NCBI RefSeq assembly: GCF_011075055.1
Contig: NC_058153.1
Location: 6,634,001-6,698,000, forward strand
Direction: 5' to 3'
Source of the DNA: Mangifera indica
Lineage: Eukaryota; Streptophyta; Magnoliopsida; Sapindales; Anacardiaceae
Length of the DNA stretch: 64,000 nucleotides
Part shown: positions 10,625-22,900 of the stretch, one piece after another
Position numbering within the stretch: the stretch's first letter is position 1
Layout of the letters: each line of letters opens with the position of its first letter
The notes under the pieces: generated by a model
Databases searched by the model: none
Seen by the model: the letters and a program-made list of their open reading frames with translations, nothing else
What the model was told of the DNA's origin: nothing
Made by a program: the position numbers and the translations under genes

Positions 10625-13600
10625 CTTCACAACTGTAGCAAAATTATCATCCAAGATAATGATATCTGAGCTCTCCTTGGCAACTTCTGTCCCTTGAATA
10701 CCCATTGCAAGACCGATATCTGCCTGAAGTTGAAAACAGAATCTTTAACTAATAAGTGAAAATGAGATGGAATTATGAAGATAGGTAATCATAGATAAGA
10801 AAAATAACAGTAATTACAAGTTCATCAACTCAACTACCCTTGTCTCAGCACAGGACCATTAGAATCCTTAATTGTACGACTACTTATTAAACATAATTAT
10901 CAACATTAGAAATCTTTACCAAATAAATTCATTTTACAAACAACACTAAATAAAATGAAGAAAATCAGGGCATTTGTAACACCAATCCAGTTGGTAAAAT
11001 TGCTTATAGCAATCACCCATCCCCAAAACATACAATTAAATACCCTTATCCAGTGGAAAGAAATATAAAAAAATAAATAAATAAATAAAATAAACAAATC
11101 CCCAATCAATGTTGACCAGTTGAGATTAGACTCTGGATAATTTGAAAGCAATGGTATTATTAAATCTGTGTGAAATTTGTATACATGTTATATAATAATG
11201 AATAAGTAGGATGACAATGTCACACCTCATGTAGTGCAGGAGCATCATTAGTACCATCTCCAGTTACAGCAACAACATGTCCCCTCTTTCTCAATGCTTG
11301 CACAAGTAGTAATTTATCACTGGGAGAAGAACGTCCCATTACCTAACATAAAATGAAATTTTCATTTTTCTAAAAGTCAGACACCACAAATTCCGCCATA
11401 CAAAAAGTTTACACAAACAAAAGGGAAAAGAAAGAAAAGAAAAAGATGGATACTGAATCATACTGAAATCTTCTCAGCAATTTCTTCTCTTTGTGCATCT
11501 GACAAGGCACGAAAATTTTTTCCCTCAATAATATTAGGTTCAGTAGCATCCATCTCTGAAGTTAATATTCCACATTCCAAAGCAATTGCTCTTGCAGTAT
11601 TAATATTATCACCTGTCACCATGCGCACCTGTTGTTCACAATGAAAGTCTGTTCAACTATTTCATCAGATAAAAACAAAATATAAATAATAAAAGGCATC
11701 TCACTCAAAACAGACAAACGTGAAAGAATACTGCAGAACTGTTACCCATGTATTTCAGATGAAAAAATTAAACTAAAATAAGAATACAAGGTTAATCATA
11801 ATTTTTGATAGTTTTGTACGTTCTAAGCAAATCAGAAGGGTTGTGCTTGGTGGTAAAGCCTTTGACTCTTAACAAAAAGTTCAAAAATTTAAAACCTAGT
11901 CATCTATCCACAATATTGTATCCTACAAGTTTCTTGAATGCCAGGCTTGTAAAGTCTGGAAGTAGCCCTCAGTTAGAGGTTTTTAGAACCCCAAAAGTAA
12001 AAACAAATAAAAATACAAGGACCCTAAAAAAGAGAAGTGGGCATTGAATCAATGCTATAATGATATACATATGTACAAATAAGATTTGAATTTTTTTATT
12101 TACAGCTTCAAGAAACCATGCATTCCACGAAAATCTCAGTTTCGCTGGCTGAGAAAACTTGAAGAGCTAAAAATCAACAGTAGAACCATAATTTCATTAA
12201 ATCAAAAAATTCCAACTTCTACGAAATCCAGAGTTAAAGTGAGGCATGCCCCCCTACTAGTATAAGCTTCACAATGCATTGAAATTAATGATATTTCAAA
12301 AACAAAAATTCACTAGGAGAAGAAACTTTAAGGGCAAGTAGACAGAAACATTACCACCCATAAGATATGCTAGTTGGAAAAACAATCATGAAATTACAGG
12401 ACATAAATGAACATTTGAACTTTGGAGACCAAAAAAAGCTTAGCCACAATGCAACCATTCACAACTGACACTAAAATCTACACAGTTCTTAGCAAAAAAA
12501 AATTATACTGTAAAAAAAATAAGCATCAAATTCATTTTGATAATATTGCAGACCTATCAGCCCAGAAGAAAGAGAATGGATGAAACAAAAATCTAATAAG
12601 ATTTATTTCATTAATTGTAAACCCTAGAAACAGAAATACAAACAAAACTACACAACACAGACAGGTTGTTACTGGATATTAGCCCAATATGTGACACCGT
12701 TACAAGCATTCTTTCCAATTCCAATATGTTTTAAATTTTTCCAGGCAAAGAAACTTAGCTTAAAACTTTAAGAAAAAAATTTAAGGGAAAGTTCACAACA
12801 AAATAAAAACTTTAAGAATCACTTCTCAGCACAGAATAAATTGGAATGCTGAAAAGAAGGTTGGTTCCATGAAACTGGGATTTCAAGTGTAGAGCATTTG
12901 CACCAAGGAAATAAAAACCTTTGCCACTCATATGCAGAACATGGCATCATATACCAAAAACAAATTTAAACATACTGGGACATGCTGACAAATTCAGAAG
13001 AAAAACAGAGACTGTCAAATGATACAATTGCCAACCAAAAAGAGATAATGAAAATGAATATCAAATGTATTGATCAACCAGAACTGAAAATATCAGATTA
13101 CACGAGTTGTCACCATGTTAAGAAGCTAAACTTGAAAATTTTAAAATACCTTTACACCAGCAATCTGGCATAGTTGTACTGCATCTTTGTCATTGGGACG
13201 ACATGGATCCTGCATATATTTCACTGTATAAGCGTTTTTTTTTTTTTGGCGGGGGGGGGGGGGGGGTGGTCGTGGTGAGTTCAGGGGGCACTCAGTTGAA
13301 AATAAAGCAGTCAATAAGGTAACCATAGTATCTATACATGTATGGGTCATTAAATATAGAAAAGATACCCTTTGCTGAGGAAATCAGTTCAGGCTATAAC
13401 AGGTAAGTTGAATACTCCCTTTCATGTCATAGGAGATGCCAACTACTCATTATGGGTAACATCCAGAAAAAGAGGTGATGGAAAATCTCAAAGAGATACC
13501 CACAACTTATAGCTTTGTCCCAATAAAAATCCATGGAAGCACATATGTAATGACATAATTGCTTCTAATATGCCCATTCTTTACAGATCATGGTAGGAAA

Positions 13601-16395
13601 GTAATGTCCACCAAATAAGAATATTAGAGAGAGAGAAAAAATGAACAAAAACAATTGGCAAAATATCACAAAATATTTAACAGTGTCCTCCCAAGGTAGT
13701 GATCAGTGTACAATTTTGAAGAGGAAAGGACACGATAGCAATGTAGAATCTCTTAGTTTCAGCCAATAATGCCATCTAATGCAAAATAATTAAGTTTAAA
13801 ATAATAATAATAATAATTTCACAACAAGTTAGGTACTATAAGATGCTGAGGCACGAAAGACGTCAGCCAATCGGTAAAACTATAAAGGAGAAAGTCATCA
13901 AACAGATGCAGCATAGCTTTTACTCAAATAATAGATTGAAACAAGTAAATTAGTCCCTAGAATTCACTCAGATGCAAGGTCTTTTAGTTTGTGTTTCACG
14001 AAGACAATCATGTATACCTTTAAACCCACAATAGCCAGCAAAACAAGGTCATCTTCCGGCAATACCCACTGAGAAAGTTGCTCCTCATCCACTGGAACAC
14101 TTTGTCTATCATATTTTGTATATGCAATTGCAACACAACGTAAACTACAAGAAGCCATGTCTTCAATAGCATACTTAAAAAATTTCACCTGCAGATCAAA
14201 ACTAGGGTCATGAAACAAATTGCAACAGAAATGTAAAACCCAAAAACAAACACAAACATTAACAGGATTATGCATCTTGGTTTAAACCTTTTGACACTCA
14301 ACAATATCTACTACAACAGATCCAAGAATATTTACATGTAAGATTTAATCCCAAAAAAAAAATAATAATTCCCCACCTTAACCAATCCTCCCTCCAAAAA
14401 CAAAAATAAAAGAATAATTACCAAAAAAAATAAAAAAGTGAAAAAAAAAAAAATAAAGGAAAGGCATGCATAAAGAAAAAAAACATAATGTTTTCCTCAA
14501 AAGGAAGCTATTTTTTCAAACCTTTTCTTCATCCATGGCTACCAAACAATCATTTGAGTCAATGTACTGAGTGCACGACGCCAAAACTATTTCAGCAGCT
14601 CCTTTCCAGTGTATGTGAACTTCAGAATTAGGCTGTATGCTGAAGGGCAAGACGATCAGAGAAGAGGGGTAAAAGTTCACTATATATAAACATGCAACAG
14701 TGTATCTCCAATATTACAGATCCTCCCTGGCTCATAACAATTTATTTTGAACCCAAAATGAAATAATAATAATGAAGTTTGAGATTCAATTGTTCAGCAG
14801 ATGCTATAATAATCATCTGAAGAATAAGTAAAATCCATTATTATTCATTAAATTTGTTTGTGCTTTCTAAACTTATTCATTGCAAACTTATAACAGTGAA
14901 AAAGTCGTGTTATGTAAAATCATAACCTAACACAAACTTGTATTCGGGGGTTACTTGAAGACCTCCTTCCACAAGAAGATTTATGAACTTAGCATATTTT
15001 TAATTTTTACTAACTAATTTGCTCGACTGAATTAAAATCTGATCTAAGATGTTTCTTCTCAAGATATATATACAGATACTTTGCTGCGTCAACTAAAAAT
15101 CTACACATTAGTGAATATATCAACAAATCTAATTGATCTTCCCTGGGAATGGCACTGTTCCTTGGGAATGTACCATAATCACAGTTAAAATTATCTTGTT
15201 AATGAAAAACTTAAAGAAAAAGATCCTTCTTGGAGCACAACTTGACTTCCTAGTGGTCACACGTTCTAGCACTACACTGTTTGAATTTATATACACGTAC
15301 ACATCATTAATATTCAGGACCACCTGTATACAGAAAAAAAATTATTGAAAAGAAAAAAGGAACTCTGTTGAATGCTTTACGTTCAGATACAAAATGCATC
15401 AAATTCATAAATATATCACTTGAAGCCGAAATAAGAATTCAATTCCCTTTCCAATAATAACTGAGGTAAGCATGCAAAAATCAGCTGACTCCGGAATAAT
15501 AACTATGTAGTCACATTACCAATTGCAAAGCAACTCCACTCTGTTTTCTCTGAGAGTTGAATGGGAAAACCTGAATAACAGAAGACTCAGATCTAACAGC
15601 TTCAAAGTTCATCCCAAGCTGCAATGTTATCAATGAATAAGATTTTTTTCTTAAATTCCAAATTCACCATGGAATAGCAATGAGAATAACGTAAAATGAC
15701 ACCTTAATTCCCCAATAAAGAATTGCCCTTTCTGTTGGTGATCCAGAAACCTCTACATCTGCATCACCCTGCTGTAAAGCAAAAGCATATTATAATTATG
15801 ACTGTAAGAAAAGTGAATATTTGAGTCAATGCTGTCGATTATTCTAATTAGAATAGCATAATCCTATTTAGCTTACTGCAGGCACATAGATACTGCCAGT
15901 TGTATTTTGTGCAATGCCTTCAATAAGTAATGAGGTCAGCATAGGAGGCAACTGATTGCCATCCAGAGAATCGATTTTCTTCTCACCAACATAAGCTTCA
16001 ACAACTGTCATCTGCAAAATATATATTTCAAATTGAAACAAATTAGCCCATCCACACTCTGCTCCACTTAGAAAATTCAGTGAACAAGCATTAATTGAGA
16101 ATTGGCAAGACATGGCCTAATGAAAGGTAATAATGCCCTCCACAGAACAAGCATCTCTCTTCAGCGCATATACTACAACTTCTGTTAGCATTGCTTTAGG
16201 CAATGAATCACTATTGTATCCTCTGTCAACTATAAGTCACTCTAATACAATATGATCAGAAATGCATAGTCTTGACATTGTATCATACAAGGAATAAGCA
16301 ATATAATTAACCTCATTCAAAGTTAGAGATCCGGTCTTATCACTGCAAATAGTTGTGGCTGAGCCCATTGTCTCACAGGCAGAAAGCCTTCTCAC
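10625..16395 (-). CDS. ACA10-like: Copy A exons 17-26: P and N domains
   Basis: Exon 17 has [22 protein letters not shown]. The catalytic Asp (about residue 470) is present, but the last residue of DKTGT is Ser (TCT) instead of Thr (ACT in copy B). Exons 18-21 form the nucleotide-binding domain ([41 protein letters not shown]). Exon 22 has [15 protein letters not shown], exon 23 [15 protein letters not shown], exon 24 [20 protein letters not shown], exon 25 [16 protein letters not shown], exon 26 [26 protein letters not shown] and [11 protein letters not shown] are the conserved hinge motifs. The donor after exon 26 is AAG|GCTAGT, where copy B has GTTAGT. Confidence 0.9.
11629..13149 (-). other. 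Intron 23 of copy A
   Basis: A 1.5-kb AT-rich intron between exon 24 and exon 23 (minus-strand order 23 to 24). It holds a SINE-like segment at 11,838-12,045. The rest has short open frames but no recognised domain, and is closely matched in copy B at 47,096-48,619. Confidence 0.6.
11838..12045 (+). mobile_element. SINE-like segment in intron 23, copy A
   Basis: Starts with a tRNA-like head, GGTTGTGCTTGGTGGTAAAG, resembling a pol III A box. About 30 bp downstream a weak B-box-like AAAGTTCAAAAATT follows, then an unrelated body and an A-rich 3' tail. Copy B has a slightly better A box (GCGCTTAGTGG). No target-site repeat was identified with confidence. This could be a decayed tRNA-derived SINE or chance similarity. 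Confidence 0.35.
13239..13266. repeat. T/G homopolymer run
   Basis: A run of T followed by GGC and about 16 G, in the intron just upstream (in gene orientation) of exon 23. The equivalent run in copy B at about 48,704-48,740 differs in length and has one interrupting A, as expected for slippage-prone sequence. Lengths in an assembly may be unreliable here. Confidence 0.8.
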
Positions 16396-16464
16396 CTGCG
16401 TTTCACAATGAATTAAGATATGTAGAATTCATTTGAAGACCAAGGATAAAAGAATTTATAATAC

Positions 16465-17323
16465 CAGCGCTTTGTCTGCCATCATTTTCCTCATTGAATA
16501 GGCAAGTCTGCATCATATTCAGAGAAAAAAAGAACAACTAAGAAAAGGGAAACAAGGGGAAGAACAATAAATATACATGCACATTGAAACTATGCGCAGA
16601 TTGTGACATAAAATAGTGTGCAATATTGTTAAAACCAGGTGACTTCCACTACGTACATGAACAGCTTGAGAATATAAAATAACTTTGAACAGATAGACAT
16701 ACGTTAAGGTAACAGCCAGGGGAAGCCCTTCAGGAACTGCAACTATAACAATAGTCACCTGTGGGATATCAGATATCAGCCATGAACAAAGGGAAGCATA
16801 GACAAGCTTGCAAGCACATGAGAACCTATGAAATGAAAAATAATAGAACATACACCAATAGTCAAAATTTTAATGGCTCCATCTACAGCATCACCAACAC
16901 TGGTCCTTCCGGCTATAAACTGAGTGATTCCATCTTCATTTTTGGTATGGCCAGAAAAGTATCTGCACAAATTCAATGATATATGTCATACATAAGACTT
17001 TATTAATTCTATGTATGGATACGAAGATAAATAGCTTGAGCAAGAGAAGATGCATATACTAACTCTGAGTTACCTAGCTAAAAGGACAAACAAGACTATG
17101 AAGGCCACTGCAAGCCCAACAATCCCAATAAAAGTTGCAACCCCATTTAGGCGTACCTTTGTAAAATTCAAAACAAGATCTGGTAATCATAACATAAAAA
17201 ACATGAAGTGTCATAAACAATAATCACAAAAAACCTAACCTGCAGAGGTGTTTCTTCACCAGTGTCCTCTGAAATGCTAGCCATGAGCATTCCCCATTCA
17301 GTATTAGTCCCAACACTGGTTAC
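16465..17323 (-). CDS. ACA10-like: Copy A exons 12-16: M3-M4 and ion-site motif
   Basis: Exon 12 [19 protein letters not shown]; exon 13 [19 protein letters not shown] (M3); exon 14 [18 protein letters not shown], ending at donor GGT|GTATGT; exon 15 [19 protein letters not shown] (M4); exon 16 [14 protein letters not shown]. The M4 motif PEGLP is intact here, around residues 427-431; its Glu is a Ca2+ ligand in this family. This contrasts with copy B, which reads PEELP. Confidence 0.9.
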
Positions 17324-19956
17324 CTGACAAGAGGACAGATATGTAAGCAAGTTGACAAATGCCAAGAGAAACCACAGACACAGATCATCATTTACAATAA
17401 AAAGAAAGGTTCCCACAATCTCCAATCCACACAATGTTGCAGTTATACATCAGTGAAAGTATTTTCATAATTGTTCCCCCATCTGAAAGAAAAGTGCCCT
17501 ACATTATGAAGGCATAGAACCACTATCCAATGCATATCAAAAGGCAACTAAGTATTTTTTGTATTATTACAGACACTTTGTAACCACCAGCACACAACTA
17601 CAATATATCAAGTCAAAATAAGAAAAAACAGATCTGGTTAAGGAACCAACAGCATAAAAGATAGATAGATGGAAGACACACAAGGTTCCCCTCCCATGTA
17701 CATAGACTTGACAAACAGGAAAATGAGTGTAGGAAGAAAAGGAGTATTCCCAAGCTAATATCATAAAAGAAGCAACAAAATAAACCCAAGACGTGGAGTC
17801 TCTTTAACAGAAACATGGCTCAAACTTAATTTAAACATTACAAACCACATAAAAGTATGCCCCTGCAGAATAAAATTGTTAACTTGTTTTTTTCTTTTTT
17901 AATAGGACAAATGCAATCATATTTCGAGCCTATCAATCATTCTTGTATTGGACCCTTACTATTATATCACAAGTAACTTTCAGTTATTATTTTGTTGGTT
18001 AGATTTTCCATTTCTGAATTCAGATTCTCCAGATTTTATTTAAATGGTACTCATTTGGCTTGGATTGGCTCCACTTTGTGGTGTTAATTTCCATCAACTA
18101 TTATACAGTTGAATGAGCACAATTCTAAGTTTATGCTAAGAAGAGGCAAGTAAACGTTGGATTTAGGAAAAGAAATTAGATGGAGGATATTGCTCCATTC
18201 CCAATTTTCTCTCTCTCTTTTTTTTTTTTTTTATTGATCACTTCTCATACAATTTAATGTAAGAATAATGCTACAAATTCAAAATTATATCTTAAATTTC
18301 TCATAACATGTTTTTCAAAGGCATCCATACAATATGCCTCTAATACCACAAAATGAGTTCAAAATGACTTCTGAAACCTTGTCAAATTCAAAAAAAAAAA
18401 AAAAAACAGAAATCTAACTGGAAAAGGCTTTTTCTATTATATTTTAAATGAATTTAAAAATCACATCCAGAAAATATTTCAGCCATGCACATTTGGTAAA
18501 AATTTCTAACATCATCATTTTCAAAAACAAATTTCTTTTCCAAATTCCAAATCAAATGCAACTTTAGTTTTCCTCTTCTAATATCTATTTCCTACTTTCC
18601 TCTTCTATTTTTTCTACTTTGGAAGAGGACCTCTGGCACACTCTTGTAACCTCAACTTTCTTAGATTTCATTACAATTTCATAATTTCGTATTAAAACAA
18701 AAAATTATAGAGATAAGATCTTGTTAAATATTTGCCAAAACCTCCACTATAATAATCTAGTTCATACTGTTTGTTGTACATACTTGTTCTTGTCTCATTT
18801 GTATACCACAAACAGAAAAAACATAATGTATGATTGAAGTGTTAGTTTTATCTCTCCCTGTAAGAGATTACAAAGTCTTAAGCAACCCAGTTATTTTTTA
18901 AAACTGTAAAATATCCCCTTAAATTACCCAAAATCTCCTTGAAAATATCAACCAAAAAAATAGGGCCTAAATCAAGGTGCATTCAATAGTTTCAAAAGAT
19001 CATTAGAGTTTTTCTGACTTGGTAGTCTTGCAAGGCATGTAAAATTAGGTCATACTTAAATGAAAAGAACACTAGATAATTTGGCTCCACTCTTAATCTC
19101 CTCAAAAAAAATATTAAATCAAATGGGTTTCATATAACACAAGTATTTCTATACAATTTTATTAACTAATCACCCTAATCCTCAACAATGCATGTTCACC
19201 TCTCAATAACCCAAGAGCATACCACCAACACCTAACAAACAAATACTCAATGAGAGGGCAAAACTGAGAGAGATTATACAACAATCACAAAATAATGCTC
19301 TAGAAAACTTCTATTGGCTTCACGCCCAAAGACGACAAAGTAGCTTGAGATTCCCTCATAAAGATGTCAAGCCTGGAAACACTAACAAAATAGTGTTTCT
19401 TTAGAATGAAGATGAATAGTAAGGCTTTGGATAACACTAGTTCATGGTAGACCAAAAATTTTGTTGTTAATACACAAGACATTTAAGTGTTTATATCCAA
19501 GAGATACCATTGCAGAGTGATATAGAAAAGTGAGAACATGATGATGGTGGTGAGAGTAGTAGTAACCAACTGTAGCTAACACAAAATAGTGGCAATTGAA
19601 TTTTAGATATAGGGTTTGGGCTTATTTTCCATTAAATCTATTTTTATTTGTCAACTTTAGAACTCGGACTATGATAATATTCTCCAGCTAAAATTATTGA
19701 AGAACCATTAGTATGTTAATGCTTTGACAAACTTGAGAGTAGGGCTCTAGATAATAGTCATGATCCACATTAAATAAGAAATAATATTCACTTGTATGTT
19801 TACTAGAAGAACAAATACTAATCATCTCATTTTGGAAACTCATGGCTATTGCAATATATATAACCAAAAAAACTAGCATTTCATAATAAGATGCCACTAA
19901 AATGGACCATACCCAAAAAAAAAAAAAAAAAAAAGAGAGAATTATCTAATTCTTAC
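17324..19956 (-). other. Intron 11 of copy A
   Basis: About 2.6 kb with no gene. It contains roughly 1.1 kb (17,482-18,583) that is absent from copy B, where the flanking sequences are joined directly at CCCCCAT|ATCTATTTCC. No terminal repeats were found on this segment, so deletion from B is likelier than insertion into A. Poly-T and poly-A tracts occur at 18,220-18,232 and 18,390-18,407. Confidence 0.7.
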
Positions 19957-22900
19957 AAGCATGACACCATTGCCATCTGCAACCTTGCAGCCAGACATCA
20001 AAAATGGATCCTTCGAGTCCTTGTGAACCTATAAGTAAAACATTAAGAGTTATAAAAAACACATACAAACGTAAGTCAAACATATAAGAAATTAATAAGA
20101 GTCTTACAATCTTGCTCTCTCCAGTCATGCTAGATTCATCAATGTAAAACGAGTGCACAGAAATTACAATTCCATCAGCAGGGACCTAGAGACAAAGTTT
20201 AATAGTAGAATAAGTAGTACATATTCAAAATTCATTAAAATTACATATTGGAAGCCACTACCTAGTCAGCAATATTCAAGGAGCATGTGATAGACCTTTC
20301 AAGGTATATAAAAGAAGAAGGGAAGGAGCAAGTTAAAGGAAAAAAAAAGAATTGAAGGGTAAGACAGTTATAAAGGAAAGCTACATTGTAGTAAAAGAGA
20401 AAAAAGGAAGAGTTTGACAGAATGGAAAGAATATATGTAGGAAGTGATGATTGCCAAAGGGATATGAATGCTACTAAGAAACTCGATATTGACAAGGATA
20501 TCGACACCTTGAATAGCCGAAGTAGAGTATGGATTGGTTGTTACCAACAACTTACAACAAAAATAACATTTGATTGCCTTATACAATTTTCTATGCTTAT
20601 AAATTTGGTTATGGATTGGCTTGTATGTTGTGTGTGTTTGGCTAAATATTGCGGGATTATTCAACAGTCTATCAAAATGATATCAAAGTAAGAATATGGA
20701 CGAAACCAGAATGGAACCCAGAGTTGAAAATATAGGAAGATGTGTCTAAGATGAGAGATTCCATTGAGCTTTTGAGATCATTTGTAACAGATGTAAAATC
20801 TCTTTGAATGAAAAAGAACTATCGAAAGATGATAGGTGTGGAAGGATCAACTCAAGCAACAAAACCTACGGTACACAAACAAGTTTCAGATTCAAAATTA
20901 TCAACTATAAGTGGAGAATTGGGTCAAAATGGAGGTCAAATCAATCGAAGAGAAATCCAATGACTAGAGTTACCAGTTTTTGGTGGTGAAGATCTTATGG
21001 GGTAGGTGTACAGAGATAGGAGGCATTTTCAAAAGAACCAACTACCAAAATGAGAGAAAATCTTAAGCGACGATAATGTGTAAGAAACATACAGCTTTGA
21101 ATTGGTTTCAATGGATTGAAACGCAATGTCCAGTCACTACATGGGAAGAGTTTAAGATCGCTTTGCTATGCCATTTCAGGTCGACACAGAATGAAAATCC
21201 ACATGAACAAGTTATGGCATTGAAACAAATGAGAATAGTTGAGGAATTCAAAGCCCAATTTAAAACATTAGTCATGTTGTTTAAAAACATATAGGAGTTG
21301 TTGAAAGGAGCATTTATCAATGGGTGGACTGTCAAAATCACAGCGGTTCAATTTTGTCTTGTTAGTGATTGATATGCTGATCAAATATCTCTATTTGTCG
21401 TCACTTTGTTATTCATTCATAGCTAAGGAATTAGCTGATATGTTTGCTCGAAATGTCGTGAAATTACATGGCTATTCTACCTCAATTGTCTTAGACTGCA
21501 ACAAGATTTTTCTGAACCAAGTTTGGTCAAAACTTTTTAGAACCATGGATACAAAGTTACAATATAGTTCAACCTATCATCCCTAACCTAGTGGTGAAAA
21601 GTAAGTGGTGAATTATAATTTGAAAACTTATTTTAATTGTTTTGTAGGTGCAGAGTCAAGAAAATAGATTAAATGGCTACTATGGACCAAATAACAGTTT
21701 AACATGACCTTCCATGGACTTGCTGGGATGACTTTGTTTAAGGCTTTATACGGTCGCAATCTTCCAACACTTTTTATGGGAGAACATTCTTTCAATGAAG
21801 AAGTATCTAATAAGCTTCAGGAACACAATTTAATTTAGGTGAGAAAAAAACTAACTTGTTGAAGCTCAACAACAAATAAAAAAGCATACAGATACCAATA
21901 AATTGGAAGCAAAATTGTAGATGAGTGATTGGGTTTTTCTTAAGCTATAACCGTACTACTTACGCTCAGCTCGACACTCCAACAACAAACTTAGCTAACA
22001 GTTTTATGACTCTTATAAACTGTTGAAGTATATTGGAGAAGTAGCTTACAAACTAGCCTTACCACCAAATGCAAAAATTCATCATGTTTTCTATATACTT
22101 CAACTAAAAACATCAACTAGAGATAAGATTAATCGACAACCTCTACCTTTATGCTTGTCTATTGATCCAAAATAGCAACTTTTGCACGCAGCAATGAAAA
22201 ATGTATGAAAATTGGAGGACGAGGGTGTGCAAGTCCTTTTACAGTGACAAGGGCTCCTGGATTTTGTTAGGTCCACCGTTATGTTTTAAGCAAAAAAGGA
22301 AAGCAAGGTCAAAGGAGTCAATTGGTGAAGGAAAGGCAACAAGGAGCTGGAGATTTAGAAATCCAAGGAAAGTCAAAGGGGGAATTGGGTGAAAGAAAGG
22401 TAAGTAGGAGCTAGAGATTTGGAAATCACAGTTGGCAACACTCAAGGGCATAATTACAAAGAGTAAAAGCAAGGAAAAGAGAAGAAGGAGAGCATAGAAG
22501 AATTTACAAAAAATAAGAAGACTAAAAAGAGAGTGTTGGCCTCTTGAACGCCATGCAAATTCTTTCATCTCACTATTTCATTGTAATGAGAATAATTCAA
22601 ACAATAGTTTTATTATACCAAAAATAATTTAGGTCATTGAAGTCTGGACAATAAATACAAGTTGTCAATTTTAGATTGTGGTTACATTGTTCCATAGTTA
22701 TTATGTGTGTGTGGCAGGATTTGTTGGTATAGGAGTTTGTAGGAGGTTCTTGCTAGTTTAAAGAAAAATTGCAGTCTTGAGAGAAAAAAATCCAAGTATG
22801 TATCAACCTGGTATTATAATGTGAATTGTGGGAAATGTTGATGTGGTGGCAATGGCAATCGAGACAAGGCACCAATGGAACACCAACCATCTCCCTCACA

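Noticed and set aside
11838..11910. A functional tRNA gene
   Set aside because: Only box-like motifs; no cloverleaf or acceptor pairing can be drawn.
13239..13266. G-run as a regulatory G-quadruplex
   Set aside because: A plain homopolymer next to poly-T with length differing between copies; slippage explains it.
15133..15348. Conserved short open frames on both strands, identical in the two copies (15,133 and 50,609)
   Set aside because: They are within ACA intron 20; identity reflects recent duplication or conversion, not protein constraint.
22239..22568. A minus-strand 109-residue hydrophobic protein
   Set aside because: It lies antisense inside the inner gypsy LTR and is a shadow of an A/G-rich stretch.
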